Assembly (NCBI GenBank): GCA_016209205.1
Contig: JACQWQ010000171.1
Span: forward strand, 1 to 41,301
Direction: 5' to 3'
From: Chloroflexota bacterium
Lineage (GTDB): Bacteria; Chloroflexota; Anaerolineae; UBA4142; SHND01
DNA length: 41,301 nucleotides
The position numbers were made by a program, and so were the translations under genes. Shown in pieces: positions 1 to 7,032 of the stretch. The notes under the pieces were generated by a model, which saw only the letters and a program-made list of their open reading frames with translations, had not been told where the DNA came from and did not search any database. Every line of letters starts with the position of its first letter. Within the stretch, counting starts at the first letter, position 1.

Positions 1-145
1 GGCATCTCAGAATGACAGTGTCAATCTAACTTGCACCATACCGATTTTTACACCGCGAATCCCTCAATTCCCTCAATTCTTCGGGACAAGCCTTCGGGAC
101 AAGTTCCACGCCAATCTACGCGAATCATGTCATTTTGAATGGAAC

Positions 146-192
146 TGCGATGTAGGCGATGGGTGCGATGTATTCTCATCGCCTACATCGCA
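146..192. repeat. 16-bp perfect inverted repeat in gene-free left end
   Basis: Arms at 146-161 and 177-192 (TGCGATGTAGGCGATG and its reverse complement) flank a 15-base spacer. The rest of 1-264 has no convincing gene. It holds short direct repeats such as CCCTCAATT (about 61-80), TTCGGGACAAG (about 79-102) and ATTCGCGTAG (about 208-230). A related GATGTAGGCGATG word recurs near 38424. Confidence 0.75.
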
Positions 193-264
193 CATCGCCG
201 GAATCTCATTCGCGTAGATTCGCGTAGATTCGCGGTTTCCTGCTTTGCTCTCGGCTTGTCCGAG

Positions 265-407
265 TTAGAGCGAATTCCTATTCCGTTTACGGTAGTCTAG
301 CCCCCTTCGGCTACGCTCAGGGCAGGCACTTGTGGGCGTCGAACTCGGCATACACGCGCACAAGGCGCTATACTACATACCATCAACCAACCTGGAATTC
401 GCGCTAG
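265..407. mobile_element. MITE-like element, copy A (degenerate)
   Basis: The ends are TTAGAGCGAATTCC at 265 and GGAATTCGCGCTAG at 394-407, an imperfect terminal inverted repeat pair. The interior (from about 298) contains CCCTTCGGCTACGCTCAGGG and a run through GGCGCTATACTAC that matches the interior of the copy at 32034-32289. There is no transposase gene inside, so it would need a transposase in trans. It lies just past the livG stop codon, where livF would be expected. Ends and internal similarity are read directly; mobility is inferred. Confidence 0.7.
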
Positions 408-421
408 GGAAAGAAAGGAAA

Positions 422-1168
422 TCACTCGCCTTCCATAAAACTCTGCGCCGCCTTCGGGTCGCCGAGATATGCTTCGATCACGCGCGGGTCGTTCGAAACT
501 TCTTGCGGAGTGCCCTCGGCGATTTTCGCGCCGTAATCCAAAACGACGACGCGATCCGAAAGATTCATTACCGCATGCATCAAGTGTTCGATCATGATGA
601 CGGTGACGCCTTGCGCGCGAATTTGGCGCACCACCTCGACCATGCCCGCCACTTCGTGCGGATTCAAGCCCGCCAATACTTCGTCGAGCAAAATCAAGCG
701 CGGGCGCGCCGCCAACGCGCGCGCGAGCTCCAGGCGTTTCTTTTCCGCGACATTTAATTTCGACGCCAACGCCTCGCGTTTTTCATTCAACCCGACGAAT
801 TCCAGCACCGTGTCCGCGACGCTTGCCGCTCTGGCGAGCGAAAGATTCTCGCGTCCGAAACACGCGCCGACCATGACGTTTTGGCGTACGGTCAATTCGC
901 TCAATGGACGCACGACCTGATGCGTGCGCGCAATGCCGCGCCGCGCGATCGCGTACGGCGGCAGACCGCTGATCGTGTCGCGTTCAAAGCGCACGTGTCC
1001 TTCACTGGGCGGATAGACCCCGTTGATGACGTTGAACAGCGTCGTCTTGCCCGCGCCGTTCGGTCCGATCAGCCCGAGGATCTCGCCTTGCTGCGCGGTG
1101 AGCGAAACGTGGTCGAGCGCAGTCAGCCCGCCAAATCGCCGCGTGACATTTTCGATTTCAAGAATCAT
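422..1168 (-). CDS. livG: Branched-chain amino acid/amide ABC transporter ATP-binding protein (LivG-like)
   Basis: This 248-residue cytoplasmic ATPase would energise the permeases encoded upstream. Walker A is GPNGAGKTT near residues 35-43. The signature region is replaced by the LivG-type sequence around [16 protein letters not shown], and Walker B is [13 protein letters not shown], followed by an H-loop ([10 protein letters not shown]). The length is normal for LivG. The start at 1168 gives the conserved [14 protein letters not shown] opening, but no clear ribosome-binding site precedes it. A 31-bp copy of its first codons lies 94 bp upstream, so the native 5' end was rearranged. It follows livM, after a repeat-filled 203-bp gap. 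The usual partner livF is not seen. Confidence 0.93.
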   Translation of the reverse strand: MILEIENVTRRFGGLTALDHVSLTAQQGEILGLIGPNGAGKTTLFNVINGVYPPSEGHVRFERDTISGLPPYAIARRGIARTHQVVRPLSELTVRQNVMVGACFGRENLSLARAASVADTVLEFVGLNEKREALASKLNVAEKKRLELARALAARPRLILLDEVLAGLNPHEVAGMVEVVRQIRAQGVTVIMIEHLMHAVMNLSDRVVVLDYGAKIAEGTPQEVSNDPRVIEAYLGDPKAAQSFMEGE

Positions 1169-1264
1169 TGATTAACTCGTAGTAACGAATTCATTCGTTT
1201 CCCTGCTAACGAATGAATTCGTTACTACATGTGCGCGTGACATTTTCGATTTCAAGAATCATTG
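1140..1264. repeat. Duplicated livG 5' end flanking a 21-bp-arm hairpin element
   Basis: A 31-bp direct repeat (1140-1170 and 1234-1264) holds the first codons of livG in both copies. Between the copies is a perfect inverted repeat with 21-bp arms at 1179-1199 and 1208-1228 and an 8-base loop; its core is GAATTCATTCGTT. The arrangement looks like an insertion with a long target duplication, or a tandem duplication around the hairpin. Confidence 0.85.
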
Positions 1265-1272
1265 GGGTTGGA

Positions 1273-1344
1273 GACAGGATTAACAGGATTAACAGGATTG
1301 AAAATTTAGGGTTTGAAAATCCTGTTAATCTTGTTAATCCTGTC
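1273..1344. repeat. Inverted ACAGGATTA word array
   Basis: The word ACAGGATTA is repeated on the left arm (1273-1299). Its complement is repeated on the right arm (1318-1344). The 27-bp arms match with a single mismatch around an A/T-rich loop. Similar words recur at about 23521-23552. The array lies between livM and livG and could fold as a long mRNA hairpin. Confidence 0.85.
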
Positions 1345-1355
1345 GAACTTTTCGG

Positions 1356-1375
1356 ACGAATGAATTCGTTACTAC
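1356..1375. repeat. Half copy of the GAATTCATTCGTT hairpin element supplying the livM stop
   Basis: This 20-bp stretch equals one arm of the hairpin at 1179-1228. On the minus strand it begins TAGTAACGAATTC, and its TAG is the livM stop codon (1372-1374). A weaker copy appears at the end of the hydrogenase protease gene (about 14838-14857), again containing the stop. Confidence 0.75.
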
Positions 1376-2406
1376 TCGGTGTACTTGCGCAGCCAGGGCA
1401 CGCGCCGCCGCAATTCACCAACCAGACCCGCCGGGACAAAGAGCACGATCAACAAGAGCAGCACTCCCGCGACCGCGACGTGCAATTCGCTGAACGCGCC
1501 GCTCGTCAACAAAAACGAGCGCAAGCGGTCGTAGACCACCGCGCCGACGATGGGCCCCGCGACGGTGCCGAATCCGCCCAGCATCACCGCGACCAACCCT
1601 TCAATCGAAGCGGTAAGCGAAAACGCGGGTCCCGGTTCGATGATGCCGTTCTTGAAAAAAAAGACCGCGCCCGCCATCGCCGGAAAGAGCGCCGAGATGG
1701 CGTACGCGATGACTTTGTAGCGCGCGGGTTGAATGCCCAACACTTGCGCCGCGTCTTGATCTTCGCGTATCCCCATCAAGCCCAGCCCGAACTTGCTTTG
1801 CTTGATGATGAAACTCGCCGCCACCGTCGCCAACGCGACCAGCACGATGGCGTAATACGCGAGCCACAATGCGTTTTTGGCGCCGCCGTACGCGTCGTAA
1901 AAACTGTAATCGAAGTTCATCCCGACCGATCCGCCGAACGGATCAAAATTGTTGACGAACGCGCGCACCGCTTCGTTGATGCCGATCGTCGCCAGCGCAA
2001 AGTACGCGCCGCGCAAACGCAGCACGGGGATGCCCAGCAGCGTCGCAAAGAGCGCGGCAAAAATTCCGCCCGCGAGCACGGCGACCGCCAGATGCACGTG
2101 AAAAGTCAGCATCATAAAAAACGCGACGTACCCGCCCAATCCGAAAAATACGATATTGCCAAAACTGACATAGCCGGTATAGCCCATGATGATGTTGACG
2201 GACGAGGCGAGAATCACCGCCATCAACACGAGAAAAATTTCTTCGCGCAGCGTCGGCGAATTTGTCACAATCGGAAACAGCGCGACGACGAGGATGACGC
2301 CGAGCACGAGTCCGAGAAACGGATGCGCGATCAGGCGCACGTACGGGATGAGGGTTTCGCGCCACGCGAGACGCGCGGACGCGGCAAACGGTTGCGAACT
2401 ATTCAT
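1372..2406 (-). CDS. livM: Branched-chain amino acid/amide ABC transporter permease (LivM-like)
   Basis: This 344-residue polytopic membrane protein has many hydrophobic segments from about residue 24 onward. It has the LivM-type stretch GAYFALATIGINEAVR and the conserved permease loop EDQDAAQVLGIQPARYK, which contacts the ATPase. Its C-terminal part carries GLVAVMLGGFGTVAGPIVGA. The ATG at 2406 is chosen because it overlaps the livH stop as ATGA (translational coupling), although the frame is open further upstream. The stop codon lies inside a repeat element. With LivH it forms the membrane channel of the importer. Confidence 0.92.
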   Translation of the reverse strand: MNSSQPFAASARLAWRETLIPYVRLIAHPFLGLVLGVILVVALFPIVTNSPTLREEIFLVLMAVILASSVNIIMGYTGYVSFGNIVFFGLGGYVAFFMMLTFHVHLAVAVLAGGIFAALFATLLGIPVLRLRGAYFALATIGINEAVRAFVNNFDPFGGSVGMNFDYSFYDAYGGAKNALWLAYYAIVLVALATVAASFIIKQSKFGLGLMGIREDQDAAQVLGIQPARYKVIAYAISALFPAMAGAVFFFKNGIIEPGPAFSLTASIEGLVAVMLGGFGTVAGPIVGAVVYDRLRSFLLTSGAFSELHVAVAGVLLLLIVLFVPAGLVGELRRRVPWLRKYTE

Positions 2407-3266
2407 GCGCGTGCTCCCAAGAGACCGTTCGGACGAACGAGCAGGATCAAAATGAAAATGACATATTCGATCACGGGCACCCAACCGACGGGAATAAAAA
2501 TCGTGGTGACGCCTTCGAGCAGTCCGAGCAAAATGCCGCCAATCAGCGCGCCCGTCGGATTGCCCAAGCCGCCGAGCACGACGATGACGAAACTCTTGAG
2601 CTCGAAACTGCCGCCCGCGAGAATCGTGAATGCAAACAGCGTCGCGATCAAGCCGCCCGCCGTCGTCGCCAACGCCGCGCCCAACCCGAAACTGAACGCG
2701 AGCATCGCGGTCGTGTTGATGCCCATCAGTTCCGCTGCGGCGCGATTGTTTGCCACCGCGCGAATGGATTTACCGACGCGCGTGCGGTACAGCAAGCCGT
2801 ACAGTCCGCCCGCCACCGCCAGCGCGATCAGCACCGCGATGATGCGCGTGCCGAGAATTGTCACCGCGCCGCTTTGCAGGGTGCCCACATCCACGTCGAG
2901 CGCGCGCGGCGTCGTCGTAAATGCCGCCGTGCCCAAGCCGATGATGATGAGCGATACCGCGAAGGTGGCGAGGAGCGTGGTGAGCTCGGGCTGATTGATG
3001 ACGCGATGCACCGCGACGAGATACATCACGATGCCAAACAACAATCCAAACATCAGCGTCAGCACGACGCCGACGTATGGATTCAGTCCGAGCTGCGTTG
3101 TAAGCAGGTACGTCGAGAACATGCCCAGCGCGATGATGGGCCCGTGCGCGAGATTGATGACGCGCATGACGCCAAAGATCAGCGAAAGGCCCATTGCCGC
3201 AAGCCCATAGATAAAACCGAGCATGATGCCGTCAATGGCAGAGGCGAAAAGTGCTTCCCAGTTCAT
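2403..3266 (-). CDS. livH: Branched-chain amino acid/amide ABC transporter permease (LivH-like)
   Basis: This 287-residue integral membrane permease has the LivH hallmarks: an N-terminal GIMLGFIYGLAAMGLSLIFGV segment, INLAHGPIIALGMF, and the coupling-loop region SIRAVANNRAAAELMGIN. A late GGLGNPTGALIGGILLG segment follows. Length and hydrophobic profile are normal. It is coupled to livM by a 4-base overlap and separated from the binding-protein gene by a 220-bp word array. Substrate cannot be told from sequence: branched-chain amino acids, urea and short amides are all known for this family. Confidence 0.93.
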   Translation of the reverse strand: MNWEALFASAIDGIMLGFIYGLAAMGLSLIFGVMRVINLAHGPIIALGMFSTYLLTTQLGLNPYVGVVLTLMFGLLFGIVMYLVAVHRVINQPELTTLLATFAVSLIIIGLGTAAFTTTPRALDVDVGTLQSGAVTILGTRIIAVLIALAVAGGLYGLLYRTRVGKSIRAVANNRAAAELMGINTTAMLAFSFGLGAALATTAGGLIATLFAFTILAGGSFELKSFVIVVLGGLGNPTGALIGGILLGLLEGVTTIFIPVGWVPVIEYVIFILILLVRPNGLLGARA

Positions 3267-3480
3267 AGTCGGATGGTTGGAGAGTCGGAGAGTCGGATGG
3301 TCGGATGGTCGGATGGTCAGATGGTTGGTGAGTCGGATGGTCGGATGGTCAGATGGTTGGTGAGTCGGATGGTCGGATAGTCAGGGCGTCGGATGGTCAG
3401 GGCGTCGGATAGTCGGATGGTCAAAGAGCTAATGACAACTAACCGACCAACCGACTACCCGACTACCCGACTACCTGACC
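3267..3480. repeat. GTCGGATG word array with inverted right half
   Basis: GTCGGATG/GTCAGATG words are repeated about fifteen times from 3271 to 3422. They are followed from about 3440 by complementary CGACTACC words. The two halves could pair as a long imperfect hairpin in the liv mRNA between the binding protein and permease genes. There are no unique spacers of constant size, so it is not a CRISPR array. Confidence 0.85.
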
Positions 3481-3486
3481 GACAGA

Positions 3487-4818
3487 CTATTGCCTTGCCT
3501 GCGCGTCTGCGGTCTTGGCTTCGAGCGGAAAGACGATTTGTTTGGCGAGTTTGCCATCCGCGCCCTTTTGCCACTGGATATAGACCATCGTGTGACCCGC
3601 TTGCTTGCCGTGTGTTTTTGCATCCGTGCTGAACTTGATCTGTCCATAGAAGGTTAACAAGTTCAGCGTGTCAAGCGCGGCTTTGACCTTGGCAGCGTCG
3701 GTGCTGTTGGCATCTTCAAGCGCTTTTTGCAAGAGCAAGCCCGCGGCGTAACCCCCGGCAGCGTGATAGCTGGGCGCTTCGTTGTATTTGGCTTTATAGC
3801 CGTCCACGAATGCGCTGACGGTTGGACCATACCACGGGAGGTTTGCCGCTTTCGCCGATTCGGGACTGTAGGTCACGGGCGTTTCCCACTGGCTCGGCGC
3901 GATCACTCCTTCCGCACCCGCGCCGATTTCGGTAAATTTTGCATCGGCAGGCGCGACGAGCAGGGCAATCATTTTCACGGGCACCTTTTTCTCGTACAGC
4001 TGTTTGGCAAATGTGGTGCCATCTTGAAAATGCCCGCCGCCCATGATGGCATCAGGGTTTGCGGCGGCGATTTTGTTGATGAACGGCGCAAAGTCAGTGG
4101 TGCCGGTGTCGTACCCTTCGGCGAGGACGACTTCGAACCCTTGCGCGGTCGCGTACGCTTTGGCTTCGTTGGCGACCGTCGTCGAGAATGAATCTTTTTC
4201 ATTCACGATGGCGATCTTTTTCGCGTTGGGCTCTAACTTTTTCAAGAGATCAATCGCGCCCGCGAGATAGCGGCTAGCAGGGGTGTAGAGTTGATATGTG
4301 CCCTTGAACCCTTGCTCCATCGTCTTGTCATCCGCCGCGCCGGTGGTAAGCATAACCTTGTCGTTCTGTTCCGAAACGACTGCCGCGGCTTTGGTCAATC
4401 CGCTGCTGTAGGGACTGATGAGAAAGTCCACTTTGTCTTCGTTGATGAGTTTGGTATAGAGCGCCTGCACGCGGTCGGTCTTGCTTTCGTCGTCATAGAA
4501 TTTGATTTCGGGCATGACGACCGTGCCGTCGGACAATTTGATGCCGCCCGCTTTTTTCACATCGTCGAGCCAGAGTTGTAAACCCTGCGTCTGTTTTTTG
4601 GACTCGACGTTGAGATTGCCGGTCTGCGATGCGGTAAAACCGATGACGATGGGTTTCGTCGCGCCGCCAGCGGGGGCAGAAGTGGCGGCGGGCGGTTGCG
4701 GCGCACTCGTGGCGGGGGTGGGGGGTGGGGGGGGGGGTGTCGCACACGCGGCGACGAGCAAAACAAAAAGGGCGAGCATCAAGCCCAGCCCTGCGTACCG
4801 AGCGATAGAACGAGACAT
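3487..4818 (-). CDS. livK: ABC transporter substrate-binding lipoprotein (LivK/amide-binding family)
   Basis: This 443-residue extracytoplasmic type I periplasmic-binding-fold protein has an N-terminal signal with a lipobox LVAAC (Cys25). A low-complexity Pro/Thr/Ala linker runs to about residue 53, and the mature start is PIVIGFTASQTGNLNVESKK. The linker codons include an 11-base G tract on the + strand. The body has the family pattern of two lobes, for example DKVDFLISPYSSGLTKAAA. It heads the liv operon, with a GAGGAGGAAT ribosome-binding site just before the ATG. It probably captures an amino acid or amide and delivers it to LivHM. Confidence 0.9.
   Translation of the reverse strand: MSRSIARYAGLGLMLALFVLLVAACATPPPPPPTPATSAPQPPAATSAPAGGATKPIVIGFTASQTGNLNVESKKQTQGLQLWLDDVKKAGGIKLSDGTVVMPEIKFYDDESKTDRVQALYTKLINEDKVDFLISPYSSGLTKAAAVVSEQNDKVMLTTGAADDKTMEQGFKGTYQLYTPASRYLAGAIDLLKKLEPNAKKIAIVNEKDSFSTTVANEAKAYATAQGFEVVLAEGYDTGTTDFAPFINKIAAANPDAIMGGGHFQDGTTFAKQLYEKKVPVKMIALLVAPADAKFTEIGAGAEGVIAPSQWETPVTYSPESAKAANLPWYGPTVSAFVDGYKAKYNEAPSYHAAGGYAAGLLLQKALEDANSTDAAKVKAALDTLNLLTFYGQIKFSTDAKTHGKQAGHTMVYIQWQKGADGKLAKQIVFPLEAKTADAQARQ
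4727..4737. repeat. G11 homopolymer inside the livK linker codons
   Basis: Eleven consecutive G lie at 4727-4737, preceded by G5 (4714-4718) and G6 (4720-4725) runs separated by single T. They encode the Pro-rich linker just after the lipobox Cys. Slippage here would shift the reading frame of the binding protein. Confidence 0.85.
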
Positions 4819-4912
4819 GAGATTCCTCCTCCTTGAGATTCAATCGCGTTGCTGTCAAAGGGCGCGACATGGAACGCGTCGGTAAATTAAAGTCGAACTG
4901 CGCGCCAAGCGT

Positions 4913-4918
4913 ATTATA
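4913..4918 (-). promoter_or_regulatory. Putative -10 element of the liv operon promoter
   Basis: The minus strand reads TATAAT (plus-strand ATTATA), a perfect sigma-70 -10 hexamer about 95 bp before the livK start. No good -35 hexamer is found at 17 bp; a TTGACG sits too close (9 bp). A 10-bp palindrome GACAATTGTC at 4962-4971 lies about 45 bp upstream and could be an operator. Confidence 0.45.
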
Positions 4919-5029
4919 CACTGCGCGCGTCAAGAACAGGCATGTTGCCTTGATGTGACGGGACAATTGTCACCTTTGCCGATAATCCCTCACTCCCGGA
5001 CAGGGCACTGTCAAAGTCGCGACAGAGTC

Positions 5030-5134
5030 CAAGACCCCAAGTGTTTTTCAACGATGTTGCTGGAGCGGAGTTTGCTCCACGAGTCCGCGCTACGCGCTGG
5101 AATCGCCTGCGATTCCCAAACACTTGGGGTCTTG
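5030..5134. repeat. 17-bp-arm inverted repeat enclosing several hairpins
   Basis: Perfect arms lie at 5030-5046 and 5118-5134 (CAAGACCCCAAGTGTTT and its complement). The 71-bp interior holds nested hairpins: GGAGC/GCTCC around 5073-5089 and GGAATCGC/GCGATTCC around 5099-5116. The compact multi-stem layout looks like a small structured element or non-autonomous mobile element between the divergent liv and hdr units. No protein can be read in it. Confidence 0.75.
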
Positions 5135-5231
5135 CGGACATTGCGCACGCATCACCCACTTGTTTTTGACTGCATTTTGACCTGCTTGTTGTACATTTCA
5201 CAAGTAGAAAGAGAACGGATCGAATACCCTC

Positions 5232-5334
5232 GGTTGGCGGGTACGCCCTGTCACGACGGCAGGTGGAATGGGTCGCCAACTACAAGCGTAAGACAAGGCG
5301 ATGACGCGCGACGCGCGTCATCGCCATTTTTTTT
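5232..5334 (+). promoter_or_regulatory. Structured 5' leader of the hdr operon (possible attenuator)
   Basis: The stem GTTGGCG/CGCCAAC (5233-5239 with 5274-5280) encloses the hairpin CCTGTC-ACGAC-GGCAGG (5247-5263). The segment GTCGCC (5272-5277) could instead pair with GGCGAT, the start of the downstream terminator stem (5297-5302). That would be a weak 6-bp alternative. A leader followed by an intrinsic terminator just before a gene is the layout of attenuators and riboswitches. I do not recognise a known riboswitch class. A TTGACT (5166-5171) could belong to the promoter, without a convincing -10. Confidence 0.4.
5297..5334 (+). terminator. Strong intrinsic terminator upstream of hdrC
   Basis: A perfect 29-base palindrome, 5297-5325, has 14-bp arms (GGCGATGACGCGCG) around a single A. 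It is followed by A and eight T (5327-5334). It points in the + direction and ends only 6 bases before the hdrC ribosome-binding site. Without read-through it would block expression of the hdr-mvh operon from any upstream promoter. Confidence 0.85.
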
Positions 5335-5359
5335 GGCTGCAAGGAGGTGTCTCCAAGCT

Positions 5360-5980
5360 ATGCTCGCTGAAACTGAAACCGTAGTCCCACCGCGCGCTGC
5401 CAAACCCCCCTTGAGTTTCCTCCAGCAAGTTATGGCGGCAACGCCGGGCGACTCGCGTCTCGAAATGTGTATTCAATGCGGCACATGCGGCGGCTCGTGT
5501 CCCTCCGGTCCCGATATGGATTACACGCCGCGTCATTTGTTTGCCCTCATTCGCGCCGACATGCGCGACCAAGCCCTCTCAAGCAACACATTCTGGTACT
5601 GCGTCAGCTGTTACTATTGCGTCGTGCGCTGCCCGCAGCAAGTGTACATCACCGACATCATGGCGGCGCTCAAGCGCATGGCGATCCGCGAAGGACATTC
5701 TTTGCACGGGGACGCGCCCGATTTTTCACAAACGTTCATCGGGAACGTGGAACGCTACGGACGCAGCTTTGAGCTCGGTCTCGCCACGCGCTATCACCTT
5801 ACGCATTCACCGCTGCGCAAAGTCGGCATCGGCACGCTCGCGCTCGGTATGATGGCGCGCGACCGCTTGGCGTTCACGCCGACGCGCATTCAAGGCATCG
5901 AGAGTTTGCAAGCGATTCTGCACAAAGCGCACGAGCTCACTGCCGAAGCGGAACGCACCGGGGAGGTGGAACTTTTATGA
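5360..5980 (+). CDS. hdrC: CoB--CoM heterodisulfide reductase-like subunit C (HdrC)
   Basis: This 206-residue iron-sulfur protein links HdrB to HdrA. It has two [4Fe-4S] motifs: CIQCGTCGGSCP near residues 37-48 and CVSCYYCVVRCP near residues 81-92. The ATG at 5360 is chosen over the longer open frame because AAGGAGG (5341-5347) precedes it and homology begins there. Its stop overlaps the hdrB start (ATGA). The context (hdrB, hdrA, mvhDGA) points to the soluble bifurcating Hdr-Mvh complex. In a bacterium the physiological disulfide partner of HdrBC is unknown, since coenzymes M and B are not expected. Confidence 0.92.
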   Translation: MLAETETVVPPRAAKPPLSFLQQVMAATPGDSRLEMCIQCGTCGGSCPSGPDMDYTPRHLFALIRADMRDQALSSNTFWYCVSCYYCVVRCPQQVYITDIMAALKRMAIREGHSLHGDAPDFSQTFIGNVERYGRSFELGLATRYHLTHSPLRKVGIGTLALGMMARDRLAFTPTRIQGIESLQAILHKAHELTAEAERTGEVELL

Positions 5981-7032
5981 CCACATCACGAACCCAGTAT
6001 GGATATTACCCCGGGTGTTCGCTCGAGCGCAGCGCGTCGGCGTACGATGTTTCGACGCGCGCCATTGCGGCGGCGCTCGGGCTTGACCTCGCCGAATTGG
6101 ACGATTGGAATTGCTGCGGCGCGACGGAATATCTCGCCATCAACAAACTCGCCGCGTACGCGCTCATTGCGCGCAATCTCGCGCTGGCGGAAAAACAATT
6201 CGCGCCGGGCGACGGCAGCGGGGGTGCTCATAAAGCGCAATTGGTCGCGCCGTGCAGCGCATGTTTTCTCAATTTGCGCAAAGCCGATCATCACTTGCAA
6301 GAAGACAAAACGCTCGCGGTGAAAACGAACGAAGCGCTCGCGGCGGGCGGCTTGCATTACGACGCGGGCGCGGTCAAGATTCGCCATTTGCTCGACGTGA
6401 TCGTGAGCGATGTGGGTTACGCGCGCGTCAAAGAGCTGGTCGTCAAACCGCTGACGGGACTGCGCGTCGCGCCGTACTATGGCTGCCTTTTTTCGCGCCC
6501 GCATCTCGGCGGCGAGCGGCGAACCCAGGGGGTTCGCACGAATCCCGAATACCCGATGGAACTGGACCGGCTCTTGAAATTGCTCGGCGCGGAAGTGGTG
6601 TACTTTCCGCTCAAGACGCACTGCTGCGGCGGACACATGACGCAAATTTCCGCCGACGTCGCGTACGAGTTGATTCGCCGCTTGCTCCAAAACGCCGCCG
6701 ATTTCCAAGCCGACATTCTCGCGACGCTCTGCCCGATGTGCCAGCTCAATCTCGACGCGTATCAACAGCAAGTGAGTCGGCATTTCGGCGTCAAATTCAA
6801 TCTGCCCATTGTGTATTTCACCCAGTTGATGGGCTTGGCATTTGGCATTGAAGCGAAAGCGTTGGGTTTTGGCAAAGAGATCGTGAGCGCCGCGCCTGCC
6901 CTCGCGCGCATTGGCATTCAAGCGCCGCTGCCCGAAGGCGAAGCGGAAAAGCCAAAGCGCAAACCCCGCCGCCCGAAAGAGGCGCTGCCCTTGCCGGTGA
7001 TGCCCGCCGAGAGTGAGGAGATGGAATTATGA
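5977..7032 (+). CDS. hdrB: CoB--CoM heterodisulfide reductase-like subunit B (HdrB)
   Basis: This 351-residue protein has two CCG domains, the ligands of the non-cubane iron-sulfur clusters of HdrB. In the first, C14, C46-C47 (NCCGATE) and C93/C96 (PCSACF) are visible. The second has YYGCLF, HCCGGH and LCPMCQ. The gap between CC and CxxC in the first motif is about 45 residues, longer than usual because of a Gly/Ser-rich insert near residues 77-87. A basic Lys/Arg/Pro-rich tail follows residue 315. It is coupled by ATGA overlaps to hdrC and hdrA. It is the likely catalytic subunit for a disulfide or another electron acceptor. Confidence 0.92.
   Translation: MTTSRTQYGYYPGCSLERSASAYDVSTRAIAAALGLDLAELDDWNCCGATEYLAINKLAAYALIARNLALAEKQFAPGDGSGGAHKAQLVAPCSACFLNLRKADHHLQEDKTLAVKTNEALAAGGLHYDAGAVKIRHLLDVIVSDVGYARVKELVVKPLTGLRVAPYYGCLFSRPHLGGERRTQGVRTNPEYPMELDRLLKLLGAEVVYFPLKTHCCGGHMTQISADVAYELIRRLLQNAADFQADILATLCPMCQLNLDAYQQQVSRHFGVKFNLPIVYFTQLMGLAFGIEAKALGFGKEIVSAAPALARIGIQAPLPEGEAEKPKRKPRRPKEALPLPVMPAESEEMEL

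Noticed and set aside
1213-2994. 593-codon open frame on + strand
   Set aside because: It is antisense to livM and livH. Its product is Arg/Gln/His-rich with no domain, typical of shadows in GC-rich DNA.
3267-3480. Possible CRISPR array
   Set aside because: Units of 8-9 bp follow each other directly, without constant-length unique spacers, and no cas genes are near. The same applies to 14031-14285 and 36640-36815.
5232-5296. Known riboswitch (cobalamin, THF, ZTP or Moco)
   Set aside because: I could not match the conserved core of any of these classes by eye, so only an unclassified leader is claimed.
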